Below, one piece after another: positions 25,841 to 39,392 of a stretch of DNA of 64,000 nucleotides (positions are counted from its first letter, which is position 1; each line of letters starts with the position of its first letter). The DNA is from Ptiloglossa arizonensis (lineage: Eukaryota > Arthropoda > Insecta > Hymenoptera > Colletidae): positions 334,097-398,096 of the forward strand of contig NW_027478892.1 in assembly GCF_051014685.1 (NCBI RefSeq). The letters are read 5' to 3'. Both the position numbers and the translations under genes were made by a program. The notes below the pieces were generated by a model, which had not been told where the DNA came from, ran no database searches, and worked only from the letters and a program-made list of their open reading frames with translations.

Positions 25841-28800
25841 ACTAGAACGGCCTAGGGGAGAAGTACGCATACCGTTGTAATCGGGCGAGTTTCTACTTTC
25901 AGATGCAACAGAAATCATGCGGATTGGTCAATCCGTTCGCGAGATATGGCAGTTTGGAGGTAAGAAACGCTTGAGAAACTCAAAATTTTCGCAGTTCTGA
26001 TGATCGAAACGAATAACTGGAACGGCCTAGGGGAAAACTACACATACCGTTGTAATCGGGCGAGTTTCTACTTTCAGGTGCAACAGAAATTATGCGGATT
26101 GGTCAATCCGTTCGCGAGATATGGCAGTTTGGAGGTAAGAAGCGCTTGAGAAACTCAAAATTTTCGCAGTTCTGATGAACGAAACGAATAACTGGAACGG
26201 CCTAGGGGAAAACTACACATACCGTTGTAATCGGGCGAGTTTCTACTTTCAGGTGCAACAGAAATTATGCGGATTGGTCAATCCGTTCGCGAGATATGGC
26301 AGTTTGGAGGTAAGAAACGCTTCAGAAACTCAAAATTTTCGCAGTTCTGATGCTCGAAACGAATGACTAGAACGGCCTAGGGGAGAAGAACGCATACCGT
26401 TGTAATCGGGCGAGTTTCTACTTTCAGATGCAATAGAAATCATGCGGATTGGTCAATCCGTTCGCGAGATATGGCAGTTTGGAGGTAAGAACCACTTGAG
26501 AAACTCAAAATTTTCGCAGTTCTGATGCTCGAAACGAATAACTAGAACGGCCCAGAGGAAAAGTGCGCATACCGTTGTAATCGGGCGAGTTTCCACTTTC
26601 AAATGCAACAGAAATTTTGCGGATTGATCAATCCGTTCGCGAGATATGGCCGTTTGGATGTAAGAAACGCTTGAGAAACTCAAAATTTTCGCAGTTCTGA
26701 TGCTCGAAACGAATAACTAGAACGGCCTAGGGGAAAAGTCCGCATGCCGTTGTAATCGGCCGAGTTTCTACTTTCAGAAGCAACAGAAATTTTGCGGATT
26801 GGTCAATCCGTTCGCGAGATATGGCAGTTTGGAGGTAAGAAACGCTTGAGAAACTCAAAATTTTCGCAGTTCTGGTGCTCGAAACGAATAACTGGAAAGG
26901 TCTAGGGGAAAACTACACATACTGTTGTAATCAGGCGAGTTTCTACTTTCAAATGCAACAGAAATTTTGCGGATTGGTCAATCCGTTCGCGAGATATGGC
27001 AGTTTGGAGGTAAGAAGCGCTTGAGAAACTCAAAATTTTCGCAGTTCTGATGCTCGAAACGAATAACTGGAACGGCCTAGGGGAAAACTACACATACCGT
27101 TGTAATCGGGCGAGTTTCTACTTTCAGATGGAACTGAAATTATGCGGATTGGTCAATCATTTCGCGAGATATGGCCGTTTGGATGTAAGAAACGCTTGAG
27201 AAACTCAAAATTTTCGCAGTTCTGATGCTCGAAACGAATAACTAGAACGGCCTAGGGGAAAAGTCCGCATGCCGTTGTAATCGGGCGAGTTTCTACTTTC
27301 AAATGCAACAGAAATTTTGCGGATCGGTCAATCCGTTCGCGAGATATGGCAGTTTGGAGGTAAGAAACGCTTGAGAAACTCAAAATTTTCGCAGTTCTGG
27401 TGCTCGAAACGAATAACTGGAACGGTCTAGGGGAAAACTACACATACTGTTGTAATCGGGCGATATTCTACTTTCAAATGCAACAGAAATTTTGCGGATT
27501 GGTCAATCCGTTCGCGAGATATGGCAGTTTGTAGGTAAGAAGCGCTTGAGAAACTCAAAATTTTCGCAGTTCTGATGATCGAAACGAATAACTGGAACGG
27601 CCTAGGGGAAAACTACACATACCGTTGTAATCGGGCGAGTTTCTACTTTCAGATGCAACAGAAATTATGCGGATTGGTCAATCAGTTCGCGAGATATGGC
27701 CGTTTGGATGTAAGAAACGCTTGAGAAACTCAAAATTTTCGCAGTTCTGATGCTCGAAACGAATAACTAGAACGGCCTAGGGGAAAAGTGCGCATGCCGT
27801 TGTAATCGGGCGAGTTTCTACTTTCAGAAGCAACAGAAATTGTGCGGATTGGTCAATCCGTTCGCGAGATATGGCAGTTTGGAGGTAAGAAACGCTTGAG
27901 AAACTCAAAATTTTCGCAGTTCTGATGCTCGAAACGAATGACTAGAACGGCCTAGGGGAGAAGTACGCATACCGTTGTAATCGGGCGAGTTTCTACTTTC
28001 AGATGCAACAGAAATCATGCGGATTGGTCAATCCGTTCGCGAGATATGGCAGTTTGGAGGTAAGAAACGCTTGAGAAACTCAAAATTTTCGCAGTTCTGA
28101 TGCTCGAAACGAATGACTAGAACGGCCTAGGGGAGAAGTACGCATACCGTTGTAATCGGGCGAGTTTCTACTTTCAGATGCAACAGAAATCATGCGGATT
28201 GGTCAATCCGTTCGCGAGATATGGCAGTTTGGAGGTAAGAAACGCTTGAGAAACTCAAAATTTTCGCAGTTCTGATGATCGAAACGAATAACTGGAACGG
28301 CCTAGGGGAAAACTACACATACCGTTGTAATCGGGCGAGTTTCTACTTTCAGGTGCAACAGAAATTATGCGGATTGGTCAATCCGTTCGCGAGATATGGC
28401 AGTTTGGAGGTAAGAAGCGCTTGAGAAACTCAAAATTTTCGCAGTTCTGATGATCGAAACGAATAACTGGAACGGCCTAGGGGAAAACTACACATACCGT
28501 TGTAATCGGGCGAGTTTCTACTTTCAGGTGCAACAGAAATTATGCGGATTGGTCAATCCGTTCGCGAGATATGGCAGTTTGGAGGTAAGAAACGCTTCAG
28601 AAACTCAAAATTTTCGCAGTTCTGATGCTCGAAACGAATGACTAGAACGGCCTAGGGGAGAAGAACGCATACCGTTGTAATCGGGCGAGTTTCTACTTTC
28701 AGATGCAATAGAAATCATGCGGATTGGTCAATCCGTTCGCGAGATATGGCAGTTTGGAGGTAAGAACCACTTGAGAAACTCAAAATTTTCGCAGTTCTGA

Positions 28801-31440
28801 TGCTCGAAACGAATAACTAGAACGGCCCAGAGGAAAAGTGCGCATACCGTTGTAATCGGGCGAGTTTCTACTTTCAAATGCAACAGAAATTTTGCGGATT
28901 GATCAATCCGTTCGCGAGATATGGCAGTTTGGAGGTAAGAAACGCTTGAGAAACTCAAAATTTTCGCAGTTCTGGTGCTCGAAACGAATAACTGGAACGG
29001 TCTAGGGGAAAACTACACATACTGTTGTAATCAGGCGAGTTTCTACTTTCAAATGCAACAGAAATTTTGCGGATTGGTCAATCCGTTCGCGAGATATGGC
29101 AGTTTGGAGGTAAGAAGCGCTTGAGAAACTCAAAATTTTCGCAGTTCTGATGCTCGAAACGAATAACTGGAACGGCCTAGGGGAAAACTACACATACCGT
29201 TGTAATCGGGCGAGTTTCTACTTTCAGATGGAACTGAAATTATGCGGATTGGTCAATCATTTCGCGAGATATGGCCGTTTGGATGTAAGAAACGCTTGAG
29301 AAACTCAAAATTTTCGCAGTTCTGATGCTCGAAACGAATAACTAGAACGGCCTAGGGGAAAAGTCCGCATGCCGTTGTAATCGGGCGAGTTTCTACTTTC
29401 AAATGCAACAGAAATTTTGCGGATCGGTCAATCCGTTCGCGAGATATGGCAGTTTGGAGGTAAGAAACGCTTGAGAAACTCAAAAGTTTCGCAGTTCTGG
29501 TGCTCGAAACGAATAACTGGAACGGCCTAGGGGAAAACTACACATACCGTTGTAATCGGGCGAGTTTCTACTTTCAGATGCAACAGAAATTATGCGGATT
29601 GGTCAATCAGTTCGCGAGATATGGCCGTTTGGATGTAAGAAACGCTTGAGAAACTCAAAATTTTCGCAGTTCTGATACTCGAAACGAATAACTAGAACGG
29701 CCTAGGGGAAAAGTCCGCATGCCGTTGTAATCGGGCGAGTTTCTACTTTCAGAAGCAACAGAAATTTTGCGGATTGGTCAATCCGTTCGCGAGATATGGC
29801 AGTTTAGAGGTAAGGAACGCTTGAGAAACTCAAAATTTTCGCAGTTCTGATGCTCGAAACGAATGACTAGAACGGCCTAGGGGAGAAGTACGCATACCGT
29901 TGTAATCGGGCGAGATTCTACTTTCAGATGCAACAGAAATCATGCGGATTGGTCTATCCGTTCGCGAGATATGGCCGTTTGGATGTAAGAAACGCTTGAG
30001 AAACTCAAAATTTTCGCAGTTCTGATGCTCGAAACGAATGACTAGAACGGCCCAGGGGAAAAGTGCGCACACCGTTGTAATCGGGCGAGTTTCTACTTTC
30101 AAACGCAACAGAAATTTTGCGGATTGGTCAATCCGTTCGCGAGATATGGCAGTTTGGAGGTAAGAAACGCTTGAGAAACTCAAAATTTTCGCAGTTCTGA
30201 TGCTCGAAACGAATGACTAGGACGGCCTAGGGGAGAAGTACGCATACCGTTGTAATCGGGCGAGATTCTACTTTCAGATGCAACAGAAATCATGCGGATT
30301 GGTCTATCCGTTCGCAAGATATGGCCGTTTGGATGTAAGAAACGCTTGAGAAACTCAAAATTTTCGCAGTTCTGATGCTCGAAACGAATAACTAGAACGG
30401 CCTAGGGGAAAAGTGCGCAAACCGTTGTAATTGGGCGAGTTTTTACTTTCAAATGCAACAGAAATTTTGCGGATTGGTCAATCCGTTCGCGAGATATGGC
30501 AGTTTGGAGGTAAGAAACGCTTGAGAAACTCAAAATTTTCGCAGTTCTGATCCTCGAAACGAATAACTAGAACGGCCCAGGGGAAAAGTGCGCACACCGT
30601 TGTAATCGGGCGAGTTTCTACTTTCAAACGCAACAGAAATTTTGCGGATTGGTCAATCCGTTCGCGAGATACGGCAGTTTGGAGGTAAGAACCACTTGAG
30701 AAACTCAAACTTTTCACAGTTCTGATGCTCGAAACGAATAACTAGAACGGCCCAGAGGAAAAGTGCGCATACCGTTGTAATCGGGCGAGTTTCTACTTTC
30801 AAATGCAACAGAAATTTTGCGGATTGATCAATCCGTTCGCGAGATATGGCAGTTTGGAGATATGAAACGCTTTAGAAACGCAAAATTTTCGCAGTTCTGG
30901 TGCTCGAAACGAATAACTGGAACGGTCTAGGGGAAAACTACACATACTGTTGTAATCAGGCGAGTTTCTACTTTCAAATGCAACAGAAATTTTGCGGATT
31001 GGTCAATCCGTTCGCGAGATATGGCAGTTTGGAGGTAAGAAGCGCTTGAGAAACTCAAAATTTTCGCACTTCTGGTGCTCGAAACGAATAACTGGAACGT
31101 TCTAGGGGAAAACTACACATACTGTTGTAATGAGGCGAGTTTCTACTTTCAAATGCAACAGAAATTTTGCGGATTGGTCAATCCGTTCGCGAGATATGGC
31201 AGTTTGGAGGTAAGAAACGCTTGAGAAACTCAAAATTTTCGCAGTTCTGTTTCTCGAAACGAATAACGGGAACGGCCTAGGGGAAAACTACACATACCGT
31301 TGTAATCGGGCGAGTTTCTACTTTCAGATGGAACTGAAATTATGCGGATTGGTCAATCATTTCGCGAGATATGGCCGTTTGGATGTAAGAAACGCTTGAG
31401 AAACTCAAAATTTTCGCAGTTCTGATGCTCGAAACGAATA
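25841..31440 (+). repeat. 5,600-bp tandem duplication, copy 2
   Basis: This is the second copy of 20,241-25,840. The join is confined to 25,841-25,859: position 25,840 is A (GAATAAC) where 20,240 is G, and 25,860 is G (GGGGAG) where 31,460 is A (GGGGAA). The join monomer is a full-length hybrid. After 31,440 the ancestral continuation AAGTCCGCATTCCG resumes. Confidence 0.92.
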
Positions 31441-33634
31441 ACTAGAACGGCCTAGGGGAAAAGTCCGCATTCCGTTGTAATCGGGCGAGTTTCTACTTTC
31501 AGAAGCAACAGAAATTTTGCGGATTGGTCAATCCGTTCGCGAGATATGGCAGTTTGGAGGTAAGAAACGCTTGAGAAACTCAAAATTTTCGCAGTTCTGG
31601 TGCTCGAAACGAATAACTGGAACGTTCTAGGGGAAAACTACACATACCGTTGTAATCGGGCGAGATTCTACTTTCAGATGCAACAGAAATCATGCGGATT
31701 GGTCTATCCGTTCGCGAGATATGGCAGTTTGGACGTAAGAAACGCTTGAGAAACTCAAAATTTTCGCAGTTCTGATGCTCGAAACGAATGACTAGAACCG
31801 CCTAGGGGAAAAGTCCGCATGCCGTTGTAATCGGCCGAGTTTCTACTTTCAGAAGCAACAGAAATTTTGCGGATTGGTCAATCCGTTCGCGAGATATGGC
31901 AGTTTGGAGGTAAGAAACGCTTGAGAAACTCAAAATTTTCGCAGTTCTGGTGCTCGAAACGAATAACTGGAACGGTCTAGGGGAAAACTACACATACTGT
32001 TGTAATCAGGCGAGTTTCTACTTTCAAATGCAACAGAAATTTTGCGGATTGGTCAATCCGTTCGCGAGATATGGCAGTTTGGAGGTAAGAAGCGCTTGAG
32101 AAACTCAAAATTTTCGCAGTTCTGATGCTCGAAACGAATAACGGGAACGGCCTAGGGGAAAACTACACATACCGTTGTAATCGGGCGAGTTTCTACTTTC
32201 AGATGGAACTGAAATTATGCGGATTGGTCAATCATTTCGCGAGATATGGCCGTTTGGATGTAAGAAACGCTTGAGAAACTCAAAATTTTCGCAGTTCTGA
32301 TGCTCGAAACGAATAACTAGAACGGCCTAGGGGAAAAGTCCGCATTCCGTTGTAATCGGGCGAGTTTCTACTTTCAAATGCAACAGAAATTTTGCGGATC
32401 GGTCAATCCGTTCGCGAGATATGGCAGTTTGGAGGTAAGAAACGCTTGAGAAACTCAAAATTTTCGCAGTTCTGGTGCTCGAAACGAATAACTGGAACGG
32501 TCTAGGGGAAAACTACACATACTGTTGTAATCAGGCGAGTTTCTACTTTCAAATGCAACAGAAATTTTGCGGATTGGTCAATCCGTTCGCGAGATATGGC
32601 AGTTTGGAGGTAAGAAACGCTTGAGAAACTCAAAATTTTCGCAGTTCTGTTTCTCGAAACGAATAACTAGAACGGCCCAGGGGAAAAGTGCGCATACCGT
32701 TGTAATCGGGCGATTTTCTACTTTCAAATGCAACAGAAATTTTGCGGATTGGTCAATCCGTTCGCGAGATATGGCAGTTTGTAGGTAAGAAGCGCTTGAG
32801 AAACTCAAAATTTTCGCAGTTCTGATGATCGAAACGAATAACTGGAACGGCCTAGGGGAAAACTACACATACCGTTGTAATCGGGCGAATTTCTACTTTC
32901 AGATGCAACAGAAATTATGCGGATTGGTCAATCAGTTCGCGAGATATGGCCGTTTGGATGTAAGAAACGCTTGAGAAACTCAAAATTTTCGCAGTTCTGA
33001 TACTCGAAACGAATAACTAGAACGGCCTAGGGGAAAAGTGCGCATGCCGTTGTAATCGGGCGAGTTTCTACTTTCAGAAGCAACAGAAATTTTGCGGATT
33101 GGTCAATCCGTTCGCGAGATATGGCAGTTTGGAGGTAAGGAACGCTTGAGAAACTCAAAATTTTCGCAGTTCTGATGCTCGAAACGAATGACTAGAACGG
33201 CCTAGGGGAGAAGTACGCACACCGTTGTAATCGGGCGAGATTCTACTTTCAGATGCAACAGAAATCATGCGGATTGGTCTATCCGTTCGCGAGATATGGC
33301 CGTTTGGATGTAAGAAACGCTTGAGAAACTCAAAATTTTCGCAGTTCTGATGCTCGAAACGAATGACTAGAACGGCCCAGGGGAAAAGTGCGCACACCGT
33401 TGTAATCGGGCGAGTTTCTACTTTCAAACGCAACAGAAATTTTGCGGATTGGTCAATCCGTTCGCGAGATATGGCAGTTTGGAGGTAAGAAACGCTTGAG
33501 AAACTCAAAATTTTCGCAGTTCTGATGCTCGAAACGAATGACTAGGACGGCCTAGGGGAGAAGTACGCATACCGTTGTAATCGGGCGAGATTCTACTTTC
33601 AGATGCAACAGAAATCATGCGGATTGGTCTATCC
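31441..33634 (+). repeat. Left-domain monomers between two duplication systems
   Basis: About 12.5 monomers lie outside the 5,600-bp and 2,450-bp duplications. The order from about 32,578 to 33,800 resembles 7,553-8,780 (offset 25,025 bp, 143 monomers), including the GTTTGTAGG and CTGATACTCG types, so this is another dispersed copy of a recurring block. Private variants here include CCGCATTCCG, GGACGTAAG (31,732) and AGAACCGCC (31,797). No other structure is seen. Confidence 0.7.
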
Positions 33635-33996
33635 GTTCGCGAGATATGGCCGTTTGGATGTAAGAAACGCTTGAGAAACTCAAAATTTTCGCAGTTCCGA
33701 TGCTCGAAACGAATAACTAGAACGGCCTAGGGGAAAAGTGCGCAAACCGTTGTAATTGGGCGAGTTTCTACTTTCAAATGCAACAGAAATTTTGCGGATT
33801 GGTCAATCCGTTCGCGAGATATGGCAGTTTGGAGGTAAGAAACGCTTGAGAAACTCAAAATTTTCGCAGTTCTGATCCTCGAAACGAATAACTAGAACGG
33901 CCCAGGGGAAAAGTGCGCACACCGTTGTAATCGGGCGAGTTTCTACTTTCAAACGCAACAGAAATTTTGCGGATTGGTCAATCCGTTCGCGAGATA

Positions 33997-34696
33997 CGGC
34001 AGTTTGGAGGTAAGAACCACTTGAGAAACACAAACTTTTCACAGTTCTGATGCTCGAAACGAATAACTAGAACGGCCCAGAGGAAAAGTGCGCATACCGT
34101 TGTAATCGGGCGAGTTTCTACTTTCAAATGCAACAGAAATTTTGCGGATTAATCAATCCGTTCGCGAGATATGGCAGTTTGGAGATATGAAACGCTTTAG
34201 AAACGCAAAATTTTCGCAGTTCTGGTGCTCGAAACGAATAACTGGAACGGTCTAGGGGAAAACTACACATACTGTTGTAATCAGGCGAGTTTCTACTTTC
34301 AAATGCAACAGAAATTTTGCGGATTGGTCAATCCGTTCGCGAGATATGGCAGTTTGGAGGTAAGAACCACTTGAGAAACTCAAAATTTTCGCAGTTCTGA
34401 TGCTCGAAACGAATAACTAGAACGGCCCAGAGGAAAAGTGCGCATACCGTTGTAATCGGGCGAGTTTCTACTTTCAAATGCAACAGAAATTTTGCGGATT
34501 GATCAATCCGTTCGCGAGATATGGCCGTTTGGATGTAAGAAACGCTTGAGAAACTCAAAATTTTCGCAGTTCTGATGCTCGAAACGAATAACTAGAACGG
34601 CCTAGGGGAAAAGTCCGCATGCCGTTGTAATCGGCCGAGTTTCTACTTTCAGAAGCAACAGAAATTTTGCGGATTGGTCAATCCGTTCGCGAGATA
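33997..34696 (+). repeat. 700-bp (4-monomer) tandem duplication, copy 1
   Basis: The sequence matches 34,697-35,396 at offset 700. The left limit is GATACGG (C at 33,996) against GATATGG (T at 34,696). The block contains the linked pair CAAACTTTTCACAG and GATATGAAACGCTTTAG with the GGATTAATCAATCC variant. The same 4-monomer duplication recurs near 36.5-37.9 kb and 39.4-40.8 kb, so it predates the 2,450- and 2,975-bp events. Confidence 0.85.
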
Positions 34697-35396
34697 TGGC
34701 AGTTTGGAGGTAAGAACCACTTGAGAAACACAAACTTTTCACAGTTCTGATGCTCGAAACGAATAACTAGAACGGCCCAGAGGAAAAGTGCGCATACCGT
34801 TGTAATCGGGCGAGTTTCTACTTTCAAATGCAACAGAAATTTTGCGGATTAATCAATCCGTTCGCGAGATATGGCAGTTTGGAGATATGAAACGCTTTAG
34901 AAACGCAAAATTTTCGCAGTTCTGGTGCTCGAAACGAATAACTGGAACGGTCTAGGGGAAAACTACACATACTGTTGTAATCAGGCGAGTTTCTACTTTC
35001 AAATGCAACAGAAATTTTGCGGATTGGTCAATCCGTTCGCGAGATATGGCAGTTTGGAGGTAAGAACCACTTGAGAAACTCAAAATTTTCGCAGTTCTGA
35101 TGCTCGAAACGAATAACTAGAACGGCCCAGAGGAAAAGTGCGCATACCGTTGTAATCGGGCGAGTTTCTACTTTCAAATGCAACAGAAATTTTGCGGATT
35201 GATCAATCCGTTCGCGAGATATGGCCGTTTGGATGTAAGAAACGCTTGAGAAACTCAAAATTTTCGCAGTTCTGATGCTCGAAACGAATAACTAGAACGG
35301 CCTAGGGGAAAAGTCCGCATGCCGTTGTAATCGGCCGAGTTTCTACTTTCAGAAGCAACAGAAATTTTGCGGATTGGTCAATCCGTTCGCGAGATA
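34697..35396 (+). repeat. 700-bp tandem duplication, copy 2
   Basis: This is the second copy of 33,997-34,696. The join lies within 34,697-34,716. The copies part at 35,417, where AAACGC replaces ACCAC in the GGTAAGAA context. Confidence 0.85.
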
Positions 35397-36084
35397 TGGC
35401 AGTTTGGAGGTAAGAAACGCTTGAGAAACTCAAAATTTTCGCAGTTCTGGTGCTCGAAACGAATAACTGGAACGGTCTAGGGGAAAACTACACATACTGT
35501 TGTAATCAGGCGAGTTTCTACTTTCAAATGCAACAGAAATTTTGCGGATTGGTCAATCCGTTCGCGAGATATGGCAGTTTGGAGGTAAGAAGCGCTTGAG
35601 AAACTCAAAATTTTCGCACTTCTGGTGCTCGAAACGAATAACTGGAACGTTCTAGGGGAAAACTACACATACTGTTGTAATCAGGCGAGTTTCTACTTTC
35701 AAATGCAACAGAAATTTTGCGGATTGGTCTATCCGTTCGCGAGATATGGCAGTTTGGAGGTAAGAAACGCTTGAGAAACTCAAAATTTTCGCAGTTCTGA
35801 TGCTCGAAACGAATAACTAGAACGGCCCAGGGGAAAAGTGCGCATACCGTTGTAATCGGGCGATTTTCTACTTTCAAATGCAACAGAAATTTTGCGGATT
35901 GGTCAATCCGTTCGCGAGATATGGCAGTTTGGAGGTAAGAAGCGCTTGAGAAACTCAAAATTTTCGGAGTTCTGATGATCGAAACGAATAACTAGAACGG
36001 CCCAGGGGAAAAGTGCGCATACCGTTGTAATCGGGCGAGTTTCTACTTTCAGATGCAACAGAAATTATGCGGATTGGTCAATCA

Positions 36085-38534
36085 GTTCGCGAGATATGGC
36101 CGTTTGGATGTAAGAAACGCTTGAGAAACTCAAAATTTTCGCAGTTCCGATGCTCGAAACGAATAACTAGAACGGCCTAGGGGAAAAGTGCGCAAACCGT
36201 TGTAATTGGGCGAGTTTCTACTTTCAAATGCAACAGAAATTTTGCGGATTGGTCAATCCGTTCGCGAGATATGGCAGTTTGGAGGTAAGAAACGCTTGAG
36301 AAACTCAAAATTTTCGCAGTTCTGATCCTCGAAACGAATAACTAGAACGGCCCAGGGGAAAAGTGCGCACACCGTTGTAATCGGGCGAGTTTCTACTTTC
36401 AAACGCAACAGAAATTTTGCGGATTGGTCAATCCGTTCGCGAGATACGGCAGTTTGGAGGTAAGAACCACTTGAGAAACACAAACTTTTCACAGTTCTGA
36501 TGCTCGAAACGAATAACTAGAACGGCCCAGAGGAAAAGTGCGCATACCGTTGTAATCGGGCGAGTTTCTACTTTCAAATGCAACAGAAATTTTGCGGATT
36601 AATCAATCCGTTCGCGAGATATGGCAGTTTGGAGATATGAAACGCTTTAGAAACGCAAAATTTTCGCAGTTCTGGTGCTCGAAACGAATAACTGGAACGG
36701 TCTAGGGGAAAACTACACATACTGTTGTAATCAGGCGAGTTTCTACTTTCAAATGCAACAGAAATTTTGCGGATTGGTCAATCCGTTCGCGAGATATGGC
36801 AGTTTGGAGGTAAGAACCACTTGAGAAACTCAAAATTTTCGCAGTTCTGATGCTCGAAACGAATAACTAGAACGGCCCAGAGGAAAAGTGCGCATACCGT
36901 TGTAATCGGGCGAGTTTCTACTTTCAAATGCAACAGAAATTTTGCGGATTGATCAATCCGTTCGCGAGATATGGCCGTTTGGATGTAAGAAACGCTTGAG
37001 AAACTCAAAATTTTCGCAGTTCTGATGCTCGAAACGAATAACTAGAACGGCCTAGGGGAAAAGTCCGCATGCCGTTGTAATCGGCCGAGTTTCTACTTTC
37101 AGAAGCAACAGAAATTTTGCGGATTGGTCAATCCGTTCGCGAGATATGGCAGTTTGGAGGTAAGAACCACTTGAGAAACACAAACTTTTCACAGTTCTGA
37201 TGCTCGAAACGAATAACTAGAACGGCCCAGAGGAAAAGTGCGCATACCGTTGTAATCGGGCGAGTTTCTACTTTCAAATGCAACAGAAATTTTGCGGATT
37301 AATCAATCCGTTCGCGAGATATGGCAGTTTGGAGATATGAAACGCTTTAGAAACGCAAAATTTTCGCAGTTCTGGTGCTCGAAACGAATAACTGGAACGG
37401 TCTAGGGGAAAACTACACATACTGTTGTAATCAGGCGAGTTTCTACTTTCAAATGCAACAGAAATTTTGCGGATTGGTCAATCCGTTCGCGAGATATGGC
37501 AGTTTGGAGGTAAGAACCACTTGAGAAACTCAAAATTTTCGCAGTTCTGATGCTCGAAACGAATAACTAGAACGGCCCAGAGGAAAAGTGCGCATACCGT
37601 TGTAATCGGGCGAGTTTCTACTTTCAAATGCAACAGAAATTTTGCGGATTGATCAATCCGTTCGCGAGATATGGCCGTTTGGATGTAAGAAACGCTTGAG
37701 AAACTCAAAATTTTCGCAGTTCTGATGCTCGAAACGAATAACTAGAACGGCCTAGGGGAAAAGTCCGCATGCCGTTGTAATCGGCCGAGTTTCTACTTTC
37801 AGAAGCAACAGAAATTTTGCGGATTGGTCAATCCGTTCGCGAGATATGGCAGTTTGGAGGTAAGAAACGCTTGAGAAACTCAAAATTTTCGCAGTTCTGG
37901 TGCTCGAAACGAATAACTGGAACGGTCTAGGGGAAAACTACACATACTGTTGTAATCAGGGGAGTTTCTACTTTCCAATGTAACAGAAATTTTGCGGATT
38001 GGTCAATCCGTTCGCGAGATATGGCAGTTTGGAGGTAAGAAGCGCTTGAGAAACTCAAAATTTTCGCACTTCTGGTGCTCGAAACGAATAACTGGAACGT
38101 TCTAGGGGAAAACTACACATACTGTTGTAATCAGGCGAGTTTCTACTTTCAAATGCAACAGAAATTTTGCGGATTGGTCTATCCGTTCGCGAGATATGGC
38201 AGTTTGGAGGTAAGAAACGCTTGAGAAACTCAAAATTTTCGCAGTTCTGATGCTCGAAACGAATAACTAGAACGGCCCAGGGGAAAAGTGCGCATACCGT
38301 TGTAATCGGGCGATTTTCTACTTTCAAATGCAACAGAAATTTTGCGGATTGGTCAATCCGTTCGCGAGATATGGCAGTTTGGAGGTAAGAAGCGCTTGAG
38401 AAACTCAAAATTTTCGGAGTTCTGATGATCGAAACGAATAACTAGAACGGCCCAGGGGAAAAGTGCGCATACCGTTGTAATCGGGCGAGTTTCTACTTTC
38501 AGATGCAACAGAAATTATGCGGATTGGTCAATCA
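36085..38534 (+). repeat. 2,450-bp tandem duplication, copy 2
   Basis: This is the second copy of 33,635-36,084. The ancestral continuation returns by 38,597, where GTTCTGATG is seen instead of GTTCCGATG. Three private substitutions lie close together at 37,961, 37,976 and 37,981. Confidence 0.87.
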
Positions 38535-39392
38535 GTTCGCGAGATATGGCCGTTTGGATGTAAGAAACGCTTGAGAAACTCAAAATTTTCGCAGTTCTGA
38601 TGCTCGAAACGAATAACTAGAACGGCCTAGGGGAAAAGTGCGCATGCCGTTGTAATCGGGCGAGTTTCTACTTTCAGAAGCAACAGAAATTGTGCGGATT
38701 GGTCAATCCGTTCGCGAGATATGGCAGTTTGGAGGTAAGAAACGCTTGAGAAACTCAAAATTTTCGCAGTTCTGATGCTCGAAACGAATGACTAGAACGG
38801 CCTAGGGGAGAAGTACGCATACCGTTGTAATCGGGCGAGTTTCTACTTTCAGATGCAACAGAAATCATGCGGATTGGTCAATCCGTTCGCGAGATATGGC
38901 AGTTTGGAGGTAAGAAACGCTTGAGAAACTCAAAATTTTCGCAGTTCTGATGCTCGAAACGAATGACTAGAACGGCCTAGGGGAGAAGTAAGCATACCGT
39001 TGTAATCGGGCGAGTTTCTACTTTCAGATGCAACAGAAATCATGCGGATTGGTCAATCCGTTCGCGAGATATGGCAGTTTGGAGGTAAGAAACGCTTGAG
39101 AAACTCAAAATTTTCGCAGTTCTGATGATCGAAACGAATAACTGGAACGGCCTAGGGGAAAACTACACATACCGTTGTAATCGGGCGAGTTTCTACTTTC
39201 AGGTGCAACAGAAATTATGCGGATTGGTCAATCCGTTCGCGAGATATGGCAGTTTGGAGGTAAGAAGCGCTTGAGAAACTCAAAATTTTCGCAGTTCTGA
39301 TGATCGAAACGAATAACTGGAACGGCCTAGGGGAAAACTACACATACCGTTGTAATCGGGCGAGTTTCTACTTTCAGGTGCAACAGAAATTA
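36418..39392 (+). repeat. 2,975-bp (17-monomer) tandem duplication, copy 1
   Basis: The sequence matches 39,393-42,367 at offset 2,975. Limits are AATTTTGC (36,417) against AATTATGC (39,392) on the left, and GATACGG against GATATGG near 39,422/42,397 on the right. The shared rare variant AAGTAAGCATACC occurs at 38,989 and 41,964. The interval overlaps copy 2 of the 2,450-bp duplication, so it was formed from it. Confidence 0.87.

Larger units (their letters stand above)
33635..36084 (+). repeat. 2,450-bp (14-monomer) tandem duplication, copy 1
   Basis: The sequence matches 36,085-38,534 at offset 2,450. The rare variant GCAGTTCCGATG occurs at 33,697 and 36,147. The left limit is set by ATCCG (33,634) against ATCAG (36,084). 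The block contains both units of the 700-bp duplication. Confidence 0.87.
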
